A DNA stretch of 64,000 nt from JACDEA01 sp963742585. GTDB taxonomy: Bacteria > Actinomycetota > Acidimicrobiia > Acidimicrobiales > JACDEA01. This document shows positions 16,843 to 24,987 of the stretch, in pieces. Made by a program: the position numbers and the translations under genes. The stretch lies in NCBI GenBank assembly GCA_963742585.1, contig CAVUMI010000009.1, positions 1,860,001-1,924,000 of the forward strand, written 5' to 3'. Each line of letters begins with the position of its first letter. Position 1 is the first letter of the stretch. Under the pieces are notes generated by a model that did no database searches, had not been told where the DNA came from, and saw nothing but the letters and a program-made list of their open reading frames with translations.

Positions 16843-17871
16843 ATGAGCCGCCCCGCGTTGGCTGTCGTCGGCGGCATGCTGCTGACCGGGTTGGAGGACG
16901 TCACCAGTGATCTGGCCACGTTGGATTCCCGCGGGATGTGGGCGGTCGTCATGCCCTTCGCCGGTGAACCGGTGTGCGCCCGCTTCGACACTGTGCGCCA
17001 GGCCCGGCCCTGGCCGGGGGCACCATGGCCGGGCCTGAGCGGCCCTCTGAGCGGGGAATGCGGCCCGTCCGCCGGCGGGTGGGTGTCCAGCCTCAACCGA
17101 GCCGAGTACAAGGGAGGCGTTCGGGCCATCCGTGAGCTCATCGCCGCCGGCTCGGTATACCAGGTGAACCTCTGCAGAGTGCTCAGCGCCGCGGCTCCCG
17201 CCGACGCCGACGTCGCCGCACTTGGAGCGGCGCTGGCCGAGGGCAACCCCGCCCCGTACGCCGCGGTGGTGCGCCTCCCCGACCACGGCGTGCACGTGGC
17301 TTCCGCGTCGCCCGAGCTCTACCTGCGGCGGGACGGCGACATCGCCGAGTCGCGACCGATCAAAGGCACCGCCGACCGCGCCGACGGCTTCCTCCCCAAG
17401 GATCGGGCCGAGAACGTGATGATCGTTGACCTGGTTCGCAACGATCTCGGGCGGGTCTGCGAGTGGGGTTCGGTCGCCGTGCCGGCGCTGTGCGAGGTCG
17501 AGCCGCACCCGGGTTTGTTCCACCTCGTATCTACCGTGCGAGGCCACCTCCGACCTCACGTCGGGTGGGCGGAGCTCGTCGCCGCCAGCTTCCCACCCGG
17601 TTCGGTGACCGGCGCGCCGAAGCTCGCTGCGCTCGACGTGATCGCCAAGCTCGAGCCGGTCGACCGCGGCCCGTACTGCGGCGCCGTCGGCTGGGTGGAT
17701 GCCGATCAGCGGCGGGGCGAACTGAACGTCGGGATCCGCACCTTCTGGCTGGCCGATCGCCAGATCCACTTCGGAACCGGCGGCGCCATCACCTATGACT
17801 CGACACCGGAGGGAGAGTGGGAGGAGACCGAGCTCAAAGCCCGGCGACTCCTCGAGGTGGCGTCGCGATGA
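16843..17871 (+). CDS. pabB: aminodeoxychorismate synthase component I
   Basis: About 342 residues of the chorismate-binding family, making 4-amino-4-deoxychorismate for folate. Signatures include NLNRAEYK-type SLNRAEYKGGV, YQVNLCRVL, SPELYLRR, the KGTADR loop (PIKGTADR), ENVMIVDLVRNDLGRVC, STVRGHL, PPGSVTGAPKLAALD and GPYCGAVGWVD. It lacks the N-terminal Trp-binding extension of some TrpE proteins. Start ATG 16843 is preferred because the conserved protein begins there; ATG 16825 is possible. Its stop overlaps pabC (ATGA). The glutaminase subunit PabA is not adjacent. Confidence 0.88.
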   Translation: MSRPALAVVGGMLLTGLEDVTSDLATLDSRGMWAVVMPFAGEPVCARFDTVRQARPWPGAPWPGLSGPLSGECGPSAGGWVSSLNRAEYKGGVRAIRELIAAGSVYQVNLCRVLSAAAPADADVAALGAALAEGNPAPYAAVVRLPDHGVHVASASPELYLRRDGDIAESRPIKGTADRADGFLPKDRAENVMIVDLVRNDLGRVCEWGSVAVPALCEVEPHPGLFHLVSTVRGHLRPHVGWAELVAASFPPGSVTGAPKLAALDVIAKLEPVDRGPYCGAVGWVDADQRRGELNVGIRTFWLADRQIHFGTGGAITYDSTPEGEWEETELKARRLLEVASR

Positions 17872-18680
17872 GCGGAACGGCACAGGCACAGAAGGTGTGG
17901 ATCGACGGCGAGCTCGTCGACGCGGCAAGGGCCGGCGTGTCGCCGTTCGACCACGGCCTGCTGACCGGAGACGGCATCTTCGAAACCCTGCGCATCTACC
18001 GCGGGACTCCGTTCGCCATGCGGCGTCATTTGGCGCGCCTCGTCCACTCCGCCGACGGCTTGGGATTGCGATTGCCCGACGTGGATTTCCGCGCGGCTAT
18101 GGAAACTGTCGTCGCCGCCAATGACATCGCCGACGGACGGCTGCGATTGACGGTCACCGGCGGCGTGGCGCCCCTGGGTTCCGACCGAGGCGACGCCCTG
18201 CCGAGTGTGATCGTCGCCACGAGTCCCATGGTCGAATGGCCGCCAACCACAGAGGTCGTCGTCGTGCCGTGGCGGCGGAACGAGCACAGCGCGTTAGCCG
18301 GGTTGAAGACCACGTCCTACGCCGAGAACGTCGTGGCATTGGCCTACGCCCACGAGCGCGGCGCGGGCGAGGCGCTGTTCCGGAATACGGCAGGTGATCT
18401 GTGTGAGGGCACCGGCACCAACGTGTTCCTCGTCCTCGACGGCGAGCTGGTCACGCCCTCCCTCTCGTCGGGTTGTCTGGCGGGCATCACCAGGGCCCTC
18501 GTGATCGAGCTCACCGGCGCGCAGGAACGTGATGTACCCGGCGATGCGCTCGAGAGCGCCTCCGAGGTGTTCCTTACGTCCTCAACCCGAGAGGTGCAGC
18601 CGGTCGGCTCCCCCGGCGCCGTCACCGTCGACGTTGCGGCCGGGCTGCGCGCCCTCATCGAGCGCGACCTCGACCCGTAG
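17868..18680 (+). CDS. pabC: aminodeoxychorismate lyase / class IV aminotransferase
   Basis: 270 residues of the fold-type IV PLP family. It starts KVWIDGELVDAARAGVSPFD and has HGLLTGDGIFETLRIYRG, the catalytic lysine in LKTTSYAENV, EALFRNTAGDLCEGTGTNVF and the phosphate-binding SGCLAGITRALV. Next to pabB it most likely releases pyruvate from aminodeoxychorismate to give p-aminobenzoate. Branched-chain or D-amino-acid transaminases look similar, but the operon favours PabC. The last 99 bp are antisense to the end of the convergent membrane transferase. Confidence 0.88.
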   Translation: MSGTAQAQKVWIDGELVDAARAGVSPFDHGLLTGDGIFETLRIYRGTPFAMRRHLARLVHSADGLGLRLPDVDFRAAMETVVAANDIADGRLRLTVTGGVAPLGSDRGDALPSVIVATSPMVEWPPTTEVVVVPWRRNEHSALAGLKTTSYAENVVALAYAHERGAGEALFRNTAGDLCEGTGTNVFLVLDGELVTPSLSSGCLAGITRALVIELTGAQERDVPGDALESASEVFLTSSTREVQPVGSPGAVTVDVAAGLRALIERDLDP

Positions 18681-19727
18681 CTGGCGCAGGCACCACCATG
18701 CGAGCGCCGCTGCTGCTGCGGTGCGCAACACGACCATCGCTCCAACCAACGGACGTAGCGCGAGGGCGTGCCGCGGCATCAGCCAGAGCTCGAGGGAGAA
18801 GTCAAACATCGCCACGGCGACGAGCGCGGCGAAGATCGACCACGGTGCGCCGACCATCGCCGCGGCGGCGAACAGCCACAGGCTGTACTGCGGGCTTCCG
18901 ACCTTGTTGAACGTCATCCAGACGGCGATCACCAGCGCGGTCCCCAACCGAGCCGCGGCCGGCGTGCGTCCGTGGCGCAGAGCGACCAGCGCCGCCGCGC
19001 CGAGGAGTGCGAGCGACGCGGCGTTGATGAAACCGATCGAGGTGATGCTCAGCGCGTTCCAGATGGCGAAGTCGGGCGGTCGTTCGGAACTGAATTTGAA
19101 GAACCACTGCCAGTTGTCGAAGGCGACGATGGCCACCGGAACATTGATGACGAGGGCGATGCCGGCGGCAGCCGCCAGCCAGCGCACCGGGCGCTTGATG
19201 ACGCGCAGCAACCCCGGGATCGCCGCGATCGGAAACAGTTTGGTGGCGACCCCAAGACCGATGAAGACGCCGCTCCGAACCTCCCGGTCGTAGGCCGCGA
19301 TCCCCGCCAGCATGAACGCGATACCGATGAGGTCCCAGTTCAAGAGGCCGAAGGTGGCAATGGCGGGCGTCGCCGCCAGCAGCCACGGGTTGCTGCCGGG
19401 TATTCGGCGGAGCGATGCCACCGACCACAGCAGACAGGCGGCGAGAAGCAGCGCTGATACAAGTAGGTAGCCGAACTGGCCGCCGGGCGCCCACGAGGGC
19501 AGCCAGATAACGAACCCGAGGATCACCGGATACTCGATGCGGTCGTCCACGTACGGCACGGGGTGCTCGCCCTCCAGGTAGCGGTCGCCGCTCAGGGCCA
19601 GTAGGTCGGAGTAACTCCCATTGGTGAGTGCCGGGGCCCGGTACTCGCGGCCGGGATGATCGAGGCCGCGCGACACATTGACGAACCCGATCGTCAACAG
19701 CAACAACGCGACTGCGAAGATCTTCAC
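18582..19727 (-). CDS. GT87-like (DUF2029) polyprenol-phosphate mannosyltransferase, multipass
   Basis: 381 residues, hydrophobic throughout with about nine transmembrane segments. After the first helix there is an extracytoplasmic acidic stretch (YVDDRIEYPVILGF), then FGLLNWDLIGIAFM and a GLGVATKLFPI motif resembling PimE/AftC-type GT-C enzymes. A role in lipid-linked mannan or arabinan assembly is likely by family, but the substrate is unknown. The GTG start overlaps the birA stop (GTGA). The final 33 residues, over pabC, look like low-complexity read-through and may not matter. Confidence 0.75.
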   Translation of the reverse strand: MKIFAVALLLLTIGFVNVSRGLDHPGREYRAPALTNGSYSDLLALSGDRYLEGEHPVPYVDDRIEYPVILGFVIWLPSWAPGGQFGYLLVSALLLAACLLWSVASLRRIPGSNPWLLAATPAIATFGLLNWDLIGIAFMLAGIAAYDREVRSGVFIGLGVATKLFPIAAIPGLLRVIKRPVRWLAAAAGIALVINVPVAIVAFDNWQWFFKFSSERPPDFAIWNALSITSIGFINAASLALLGAAALVALRHGRTPAAARLGTALVIAVWMTFNKVGSPQYSLWLFAAAAMVGAPWSIFAALVAVAMFDFSLELWLMPRHALALRPLVGAMVVLRTAAAAALAWWCLRQLRVEVALDEGAQPGRNVDGDGAGGADRLHLSG

Positions 19728-20398
19728 GCGCGAAGGTGGACCACGTCGGCGGCGCTCACCGTGCGGAGGCAGACGCCAACGTCGACGAGCAGGTGGCCGT
19801 CGTCATTGACATCGGTGGCCACGCCCGTGAAGGTCTCGTCCGTCATCTCGACCCGCACCTCGCGATGGATGGTCGCGCAGCGACGTCGATACTCAGCGGC
19901 CACGGTGTCCCAGCGACCGTAACGGGTCTCGAGCTCACGGAGGAGCGCAGCCAACACTTCGTCCCGGTCGACCGGATGGCCAACGACCTGATTTACAGCG
20001 ACCCCACCCGCAGGAGGATCACCGTCCCAGTTGAGGTTGATCCCGATGCCGACCACCACGGCGTTTCCGTCGACCTCGGCCAGGACCCCGGCAACCTTGC
20101 GATCGCCGATAAGGAGGTCGTTGGGCCACTTGAGAACGGGCGTCGCCTCGTCGATCGCCGCGGCGCCGGCCAGGGCCACCGCGGCGGTAACAAGGTGGCG
20201 GCGCTCGATCGGTAGGTCCGGCCTCAGTAGGACCGACATGAGGAGCGAGGCACCGGCGGGCGCCTCCCACGTCCGGCCGAGACGGCCCCGGCCTGCGGTT
20301 TGGTGGTCAGCCACGGCCACGGTGCCCTCACGGGCGCCAAGCCGCGCCTCGTCGAGCAGCCATCGGTTCGTCGAGTCAAGTTCCGTGAAGGGGCGCAC
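19724..20398 (-). CDS. birA: biotin-[acetyl-CoA-carboxylase] ligase, no DNA-binding domain
   Basis: 224 residues. It has the STNRWLLDEA N-terminus, the biotinyl-AMP loop GRGRLGRTW, LLMSVLLRPD, KWPNDLLI, VAGVLAE and GIGINLN. It attaches biotin to carboxyl carrier domains. The class I form, without the helix-turn-helix repressor domain, is usual in actinobacteria. It is divergent, by 32 bp, from a carboxylase alpha chain that carries its own biotin domain, so enzyme and client are adjacent. A -10-like TATGGT lies in the shared gap. Confidence 0.92.
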   Translation of the reverse strand: MRPFTELDSTNRWLLDEARLGAREGTVAVADHQTAGRGRLGRTWEAPAGASLLMSVLLRPDLPIERRHLVTAAVALAGAAAIDEATPVLKWPNDLLIGDRKVAGVLAEVDGNAVVVGIGINLNWDGDPPAGGVAVNQVVGHPVDRDEVLAALLRELETRYGRWDTVAAEYRRRCATIHREVRVEMTDETFTGVATDVNDDGHLLVDVGVCLRTVSAADVVHLRA

Positions 20399-20430
20399 AT
20401 CCCAGTCGATTTGCTAACCATAGAAGTCTC

Positions 20431-22188
20431 ATGCTCGCCAAAGTCCTCATCGCCAACCGCGGCGAGATCGCTGTCCGCGTCATCCGCACCTGCCGCGAGT
20501 TGGGAATCGCGACCGTCGCGGTGTACTCCGACCTCGACCGTGATGCGATGCACGTGCGGCTCGCCGACGAGGCGTACGCGCTCGGAGGCCAGACGGCAGC
20601 CGAGAGCTACCTGAACACCGAAGCCATCCTCGACGTTATCGAGCGCAGCGGCGCCGACGCGGTCCACCCCGGCTATGGCTTCTTCTCCGAGAACACCGAT
20701 TTCGCCCGGGCAATCACCGGGCGGGGCGTGGTGTTCATCGGGCCACCGCCGGAGGCGATCGAGGTGATGGGCGACAAGATCAGCTCGCGGCTCGCCGCCG
20801 AAGCCGCGGGCGTGGCCGGCGTCCCCGGCGACTCTCGCGTGCTCGAGGACGCGTCAGCGGTGATCGCGTTCGGCGAGACGCACGGCTGGCCGGTCGCCAT
20901 CAAGGCGGCCTACGGCGGCGGCGGGCGGGGCATGCGGGTGGTCGAATCGGCCGACAAGGCCGCCGCCGCCCTCGAATCCGCCCAGAGCGAAGCGCTCAAG
21001 GGGTTCGGCCGGTCGGAGTGCTACGTCGAGCGCTACCTCACCTGGCCGCGCCACATCGAGATGCAGGTGTTCGCCGACCAGCAGGGCAACGCGGTGTGGC
21101 TGGGTGAGCGCGACTGTTCGTGCCAGCGCCGCCACCAGAAGCTCATCGAAGAGAGCCCGGCGGCGGCGTTCCCCGACGAGGTCCGCCAGGCCATGGGCGA
21201 AGCGGCGGTCAAGGTGGCCAAGGCGTGCGGCTACGTGAATGCCGGGACGGTCGAGTTCCTCTACCAGGACGGCGACTTCTTCTTCCTGGAAATGAACACC
21301 CGGTTGCAGGTCGAGCATCCCGTGACCGAGCTCGTGACCGGGCTCGATCTTGTCGAGTTGCAATTGACGATCGCCGCGGGCGAACCGCTTCCGTTCGGCC
21401 AAGACGACATCGCCCGCAACGGCCACGCCATCGAGGTCCGCCTCAACGCGGAGAACCCGGCCAAAGGCCGGTTCCTGCCGTCGCCGGGCACGATCACGCG
21501 GTTCCGGCGGCCGGACGGCCCCGGCGTGCGGGTCGACGCCGGCTACGAAGAGGGCGACACGGTCAGCCAGTTCTACGACAACTTGATCGCCAAGCTCATC
21601 GTATGGGGTCCTGATCGCGAGCACGCCCGGCGGCGCATGTTGCGAGCACTGGCCGAAACGGAGATCGAGGGCGTGGCGACGACCATCCCCGCGCACGTCG
21701 CCATTCTCGAACACGAAGACTTCATCAACGCCGAGCACTCGACAAAGTGGGTCGAGGAACGACTCGAGATTCCTGACGGGCGCGTCGAGGGTGGCGCGCC
21801 ACCGGAAGGCAAGGTCGCTCGCGAAGTCGACGTCGAAGTCGACGGCCGGCGTTACCAGGTCAAGGTGTGGGTACCCGAGTCGGCGGAAGCCGCGTCATCG
21901 GCGGCCGGCGCGGCGCCGGCGGCACGGCCCAAACCCAGCGTGGCCGCCGGCCATTCCGGCGGCGGCGCGGCGGGGACCAACCGCGTAACGGTGCCGATGC
22001 AGGGGACCATCGTGAAGGTGCTGGTACAGCCGGGCGACGCGGTCGAGGTCGGCCAACCTGTGTGCATCCTGGAGGCGATGAAGATGGAGAACAACATCAA
22101 CGCCGAGATGGTGGGAACGATCGCCGAGGTGAAGGTGAAGCCGGGCGACCTGGTCGGCGCCGGCGACGTCGTGGTCGTGATCCAGTGA
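20431..22188 (+). CDS. acyl-CoA carboxylase alpha chain: biotin carboxylase plus biotin carrier domain
   Basis: 585 residues. Biotin carboxylase is in residues 1-450: KVLIANRGEIAVRVIRT, HPGYGFFSEN, the ATP-grasp glycine loop YGGGGRGMR, ERDCSCQRRHQK, EMNTRLQVEHPVTE and the arginine of IEVRLNAENP. After an Ala/Pro-rich linker comes the carrier domain with the biotinylated lysine in EAMKMENN (around 552). This is the AccA3 layout of acetyl/propionyl-CoA carboxylases. The carboxyltransferase beta chain is elsewhere. The junction to the next gene carries one of the repeated intergenic elements. Confidence 0.94.
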   Translation: MLAKVLIANRGEIAVRVIRTCRELGIATVAVYSDLDRDAMHVRLADEAYALGGQTAAESYLNTEAILDVIERSGADAVHPGYGFFSENTDFARAITGRGVVFIGPPPEAIEVMGDKISSRLAAEAAGVAGVPGDSRVLEDASAVIAFGETHGWPVAIKAAYGGGGRGMRVVESADKAAAALESAQSEALKGFGRSECYVERYLTWPRHIEMQVFADQQGNAVWLGERDCSCQRRHQKLIEESPAAAFPDEVRQAMGEAAVKVAKACGYVNAGTVEFLYQDGDFFFLEMNTRLQVEHPVTELVTGLDLVELQLTIAAGEPLPFGQDDIARNGHAIEVRLNAENPAKGRFLPSPGTITRFRRPDGPGVRVDAGYEEGDTVSQFYDNLIAKLIVWGPDREHARRRMLRALAETEIEGVATTIPAHVAILEHEDFINAEHSTKWVEERLEIPDGRVEGGAPPEGKVAREVDVEVDGRRYQVKVWVPESAEAASSAAGAAPAARPKPSVAAGHSGGGAAGTNRVTVPMQGTIVKVLVQPGDAVEVGQPVCILEAMKMENNINAEMVGTIAEVKVKPGDLVGAGDVVVVIQ

Positions 22189-22228
22189 GTGAGGCGGAGG
22201 CGAAGCCGAGTGCCGATCGGGGGACACA
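22185..22228 (+). repeat. intergenic element copy 1 (stop-to-RBS repeat)
   Basis: Begins at the carboxylase stop codon and contains GAGTGAGGCGGAGGCG, then AAGCCGAGTGCCGATCGGGG, ending a few bases before the GTG of the amidohydrolase. Three further copies lie at 24945-24987, 35773-35809 and 49013-49059, each between two genes on the same strand. Confidence 0.65.
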
Positions 22229-23359
22229 GTGACTGACGTCAAGGACGCAATCAAGAGCACCGTTGATGACCAGGGCGAGTCGCTGATCGGCCTCTCACAT
22301 CGGATCCACGCCAACCCGGAGTTGTGCTTCGAGGAGGAGAAGTCCGCGGCGTGGGTCGCAGGCGTGCTGGCCGACGGCGGCTTCACAGTCGACGCCGGCG
22401 TGTGCGACCTGCCGACTGCGTTCGTCGCCACTGCGGGAAGCGGGCCGCTCACGATCGCTATCTGCGCGGAGTACGACGCGCTACCGGGCATCGGTCACGC
22501 GTGCGGGCACAACGTGATCGCTGCCGCCGCGGCTGGTGCCGGGCTCGCGCTGGCCCCCCTCGCCGACGACCTCGGGGTGACGATCAAGGTGATGGGCACG
22601 CCGGCCGAGGAAGGCGGCGGCGGCAAGATCTACATGCTCGAGCGCGGTGCGTTCGACGGCGTGGACGCAGCGATGATGGTGCACCCCGCACCGATGGAGA
22701 TGGACCGATTCCCGTGCCTTGCCGTCTCGCACGTCGACGTCCACTACACGGGCAAAGAAGCACACGCCTCCGCGTTCCCGGAGCTGGGCATCAACGCGGC
22801 GGATGCAATCACTATCAGCCAGACGGCCGTGGGTTTGTTGCGCCAGCACATCCGCGCCACCGATCGGATCCACGGCATTGTCACTCATGGCGGCGACGCA
22901 CCCAACGTGGTACCCGCCCACACCACTGCCAAGTGGTACATCCGCAGCAAGACACTCAAGGAGTTGGAGGAGCTGGAGCCGCGCGTGTACCGCTGCTTCG
23001 AGGCCGGCGCGCTGGCCACCGGCTGCACGCATGAGGTCGAGCTCAAGAGCCCCCGCTACTCCGAGATGATTCCCGATGAAAACATGACCGCGCTCTACAA
23101 GGCCAATGCCGAATCGCTCGGGCGGGTCTTCGCCGATCTTCGTGGCGGCGCGGGTCGCGTATCCGGCTCCACGGACATGGCGAACGTTTCCCTCGCCATG
23201 CCGACGATCCACCCGATGCTCGGGTTGGGCTGCTTCCCGATCTCCAATCATCAGCCGGAGTTCGCGGCGTTCTGCATCACCGAGACCGCCGACCTCGCTG
23301 CGCTCGACGGCGCCAAGGCGATGGCGATGACGGTCGCTGACCTCGCAGCTAAGACCTAG
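22229..23359 (+). CDS. M20-family amidohydrolase
   Basis: 376 residues. Two-metal M20D hydrolase signatures: SHRIHANPELCFEE, ICAEYDALPGIGHACGHN (metal ligands) and MGTPAEEGGGGKI (catalytic Glu pair), then the dimerisation domain with HVDVHYTGKEAHASAFPELG and VTHGGDAPNVVP. It resembles the p-aminobenzoyl-glutamate hydrolase/PM20D2 group, which cleaves amide bonds of acyl or aminobenzoyl amino acids. The exact substrate cannot be told. The GTG start follows a repeat element whose GGGGGA may serve as its ribosome site. Confidence 0.85.
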   Translation: MTDVKDAIKSTVDDQGESLIGLSHRIHANPELCFEEEKSAAWVAGVLADGGFTVDAGVCDLPTAFVATAGSGPLTIAICAEYDALPGIGHACGHNVIAAAAAGAGLALAPLADDLGVTIKVMGTPAEEGGGGKIYMLERGAFDGVDAAMMVHPAPMEMDRFPCLAVSHVDVHYTGKEAHASAFPELGINAADAITISQTAVGLLRQHIRATDRIHGIVTHGGDAPNVVPAHTTAKWYIRSKTLKELEELEPRVYRCFEAGALATGCTHEVELKSPRYSEMIPDENMTALYKANAESLGRVFADLRGGAGRVSGSTDMANVSLAMPTIHPMLGLGCFPISNHQPEFAAFCITETADLAALDGAKAMAMTVADLAAKT

Positions 23360-24075
23360 CGACCGTGCTCTAAGCGGTCGAGGAAACGCTCGATGCCGTT
23401 GACGCTTCGGCGCAGACTGCCTCTATAGCCGGCGCGGGCGGCGACGTACGCGCCCCCGGTGGCAACACCAGCCCCGGGGACGCCAACGGCGATGGCCGGG
23501 AGCAGATCGACGCCAGCCACCGGAAGCAACGCAACGCTGCCGGCGCTCACCACAGCGGTCACGATCGGGATGGTGTACCAGCCCCGCCGGACGCGCATGA
23601 GGTCGAGCTCGAGGCGAACGTGACTCAGACCCGGTGAACCCGGCACCGGGACCACGCAGGTGGTGAGTTGCGTGATCTCCCGCAGCACGATGCGCCGGTT
23701 GAAGTCGAGTGACTTGGCCAGTGATGCACCCAGCCCGGTCTCGGGCTCCCACACGGTGCGGTCGCCAAAGCGCCGGGCGACGCGCAGCCGCTGTTGCCGC
23801 ATGAACCGCTCGATCTCGTGTTCGAGGTCGCTCCCGCGGAGCGTGCGGGTAATCACCGCGTCGTGCTGACGAACCGTTTGCTCGAGCGCGCCGGCCTTGA
23901 TCTCCGCCAACGCCTGGCGAATCGAGTCCCGCGACAAGCCCGCCTCGACGCCGGCCTGCTCGAGCGCGGCAAAGTCGAGGCCGCGTCCGGGCGTACTCGA
24001 GTGCCGCAGGTCGAGTTCTGCGGCGCGGCGGAACACGGCGGCGGCCTCGTCGCTGGTCAGGTCGTCGTCGGTCAT
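23356..24075 (-). CDS. two-TM membrane protein with N-terminal charged domain, unknown function
   Basis: 239 residues. A cytoplasmic, Asp/Glu/Arg-rich first half contains a helix pattern (ALEQAGVEAGLSRDSIRQAL) like short DNA-binding-like or regulatory helices. Two hydrophobic segments follow at about 165-185 and 187-212, then a short basic tail. I do not recognise a family with known function. The ATG at 24075 overlaps the stop of the phosphoesterase (ATGA), so the two are coupled. The end overlaps the amidohydrolase by 4 bp. Confidence 0.65.
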   Translation of the reverse strand: MTDDDLTSDEAAAVFRRAAELDLRHSSTPGRGLDFAALEQAGVEAGLSRDSIRQALAEIKAGALEQTVRQHDAVITRTLRGSDLEHEIERFMRQQRLRVARRFGDRTVWEPETGLGASLAKSLDFNRRIVLREITQLTTCVVPVPGSPGLSHVRLELDLMRVRRGWYTIPIVTAVVSAGSVALLPVAGVDLLPAIAVGVPGAGVATGGAYVAARAGYRGSLRRSVNGIERFLDRLEHGR

Positions 24076-24944
24076 CGGCACTCAGTGTTGCCGCGATCCG
24101 TGAACTTTGAATCGCCCTCGGGGACGAATTCCCATGCGTAGCTCGAGGGCCGCAGCGTCAGCTTGAGCACGCCGTAGGTGCTCGAGTTGGCCACCTCGCT
24201 TCCCTGCTCTTGGCCGATTGTCGGGAAGAGCGACCGGCCGCCGGTACCGACCACGAACTGGCGGATACCACGATCGGCGGCGAAGCGTTCGTAGTGATGG
24301 TCGTGGCCACTAAGGACGACCTCCGCACCGGCCGCGGCCAGATCAGACCAGAACGTGTCGTAGCCCGGATCGCTGCCGTTGTAGCCCGATGACCAGCGGG
24401 GGTGATGCCAGAAGGCCAGCGTGCATTTGGCCGGGTGCGCGGCGAGGTCGGCCTTGAGCCACACCTCCTGGGGTGAGCCGGGCCCGCACCCGCCCACACT
24501 GCGGCAGTTGGAGTTGAGCGAGATGATGTGCCATCCCCCCACGTCGAAGCTGTACCAGGGCTCGACGTTGAAATAGGCGAAGTAGCCGCCGGCGCGTGAG
24601 GTCGCGTACTCGTGGTTGCCGGGCGACGGTTTGGTGATGCTCTTGAAGCGCCCCCATGACTTGTCATACACGGCCATGAAGTTCTCCAACTCGCCACGTT
24701 CGTACTGGATGTCGCCCGGGATGAGTACCGCGGCTGGGTTGAGGGACTCCACCAACGTGCTCGTGTCGGTACACGACAGGGAGGGCGGGCAGGCGATATC
24801 ACCGGCAGCCACCACCGTCACACCGGGTTCCGCGATCGTGCTTGTCGCAGCTGCTGACGCCGTGGTCGAGGGACTCGGTCGCGGGCTATCGGACGACGAG
24901 CACGCGCCCAGCAGAACCAATGCCGCGACCGCGACCGGCCTCAC
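24072..24944 (-). CDS. metallophosphoesterase lipoprotein (purple acid phosphatase-like)
   Basis: 290 residues from GTG 24944. A lipoprotein signal ends in LLGAC, then comes a Ser/Thr-rich spacer. The calcineurin-fold motifs follow: VVAAGDIACP (D..D), LIPGDIQYERG, PSPGNHEY and SGHDHHYERF, with a HHPRW motif between. It is probably anchored outside the cytoplasmic membrane and hydrolyses phosphoesters. I chose GTG 24944 because GGAGG lies six bases upstream. The in-frame start at 24986 would put an Arg-rich leader over the repeat element. Confidence 0.86.
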   Translation of the reverse strand: MRPVAVAALVLLGACSSSDSPRPSPSTTASAAATSTIAEPGVTVVAAGDIACPPSLSCTDTSTLVESLNPAAVLIPGDIQYERGELENFMAVYDKSWGRFKSITKPSPGNHEYATSRAGGYFAYFNVEPWYSFDVGGWHIISLNSNCRSVGGCGPGSPQEVWLKADLAAHPAKCTLAFWHHPRWSSGYNGSDPGYDTFWSDLAAAGAEVVLSGHDHHYERFAADRGIRQFVVGTGGRSLFPTIGQEQGSEVANSSTYGVLKLTLRPSSYAWEFVPEGDSKFTDRGNTECR

Positions 24945-24987
24945 TCGGAGCCTCCCGGATCGGCTTCGGCTGCGCCTCCGCCTCACT
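24945..24987 (-). repeat. intergenic element copy 2 (stop-to-RBS repeat)
   Basis: Read on the minus strand, GAGTGAGGCGGAGGCG then CAGCCGAAGCCGATCC. The TGA inside GAGTGAGG is the stop of the upstream flavoprotein, and the element runs into GGGAGG, the ribosome site of the phosphoesterase. Confidence 0.65.

Noticed and set aside
15682..17928. A 748-codon open frame extending the acyl-CoA dehydrogenase upstream
   Set aside because: The extra part lies antisense to pabB/pabC and has no family similarity; a -10 motif marks the start at 16818.
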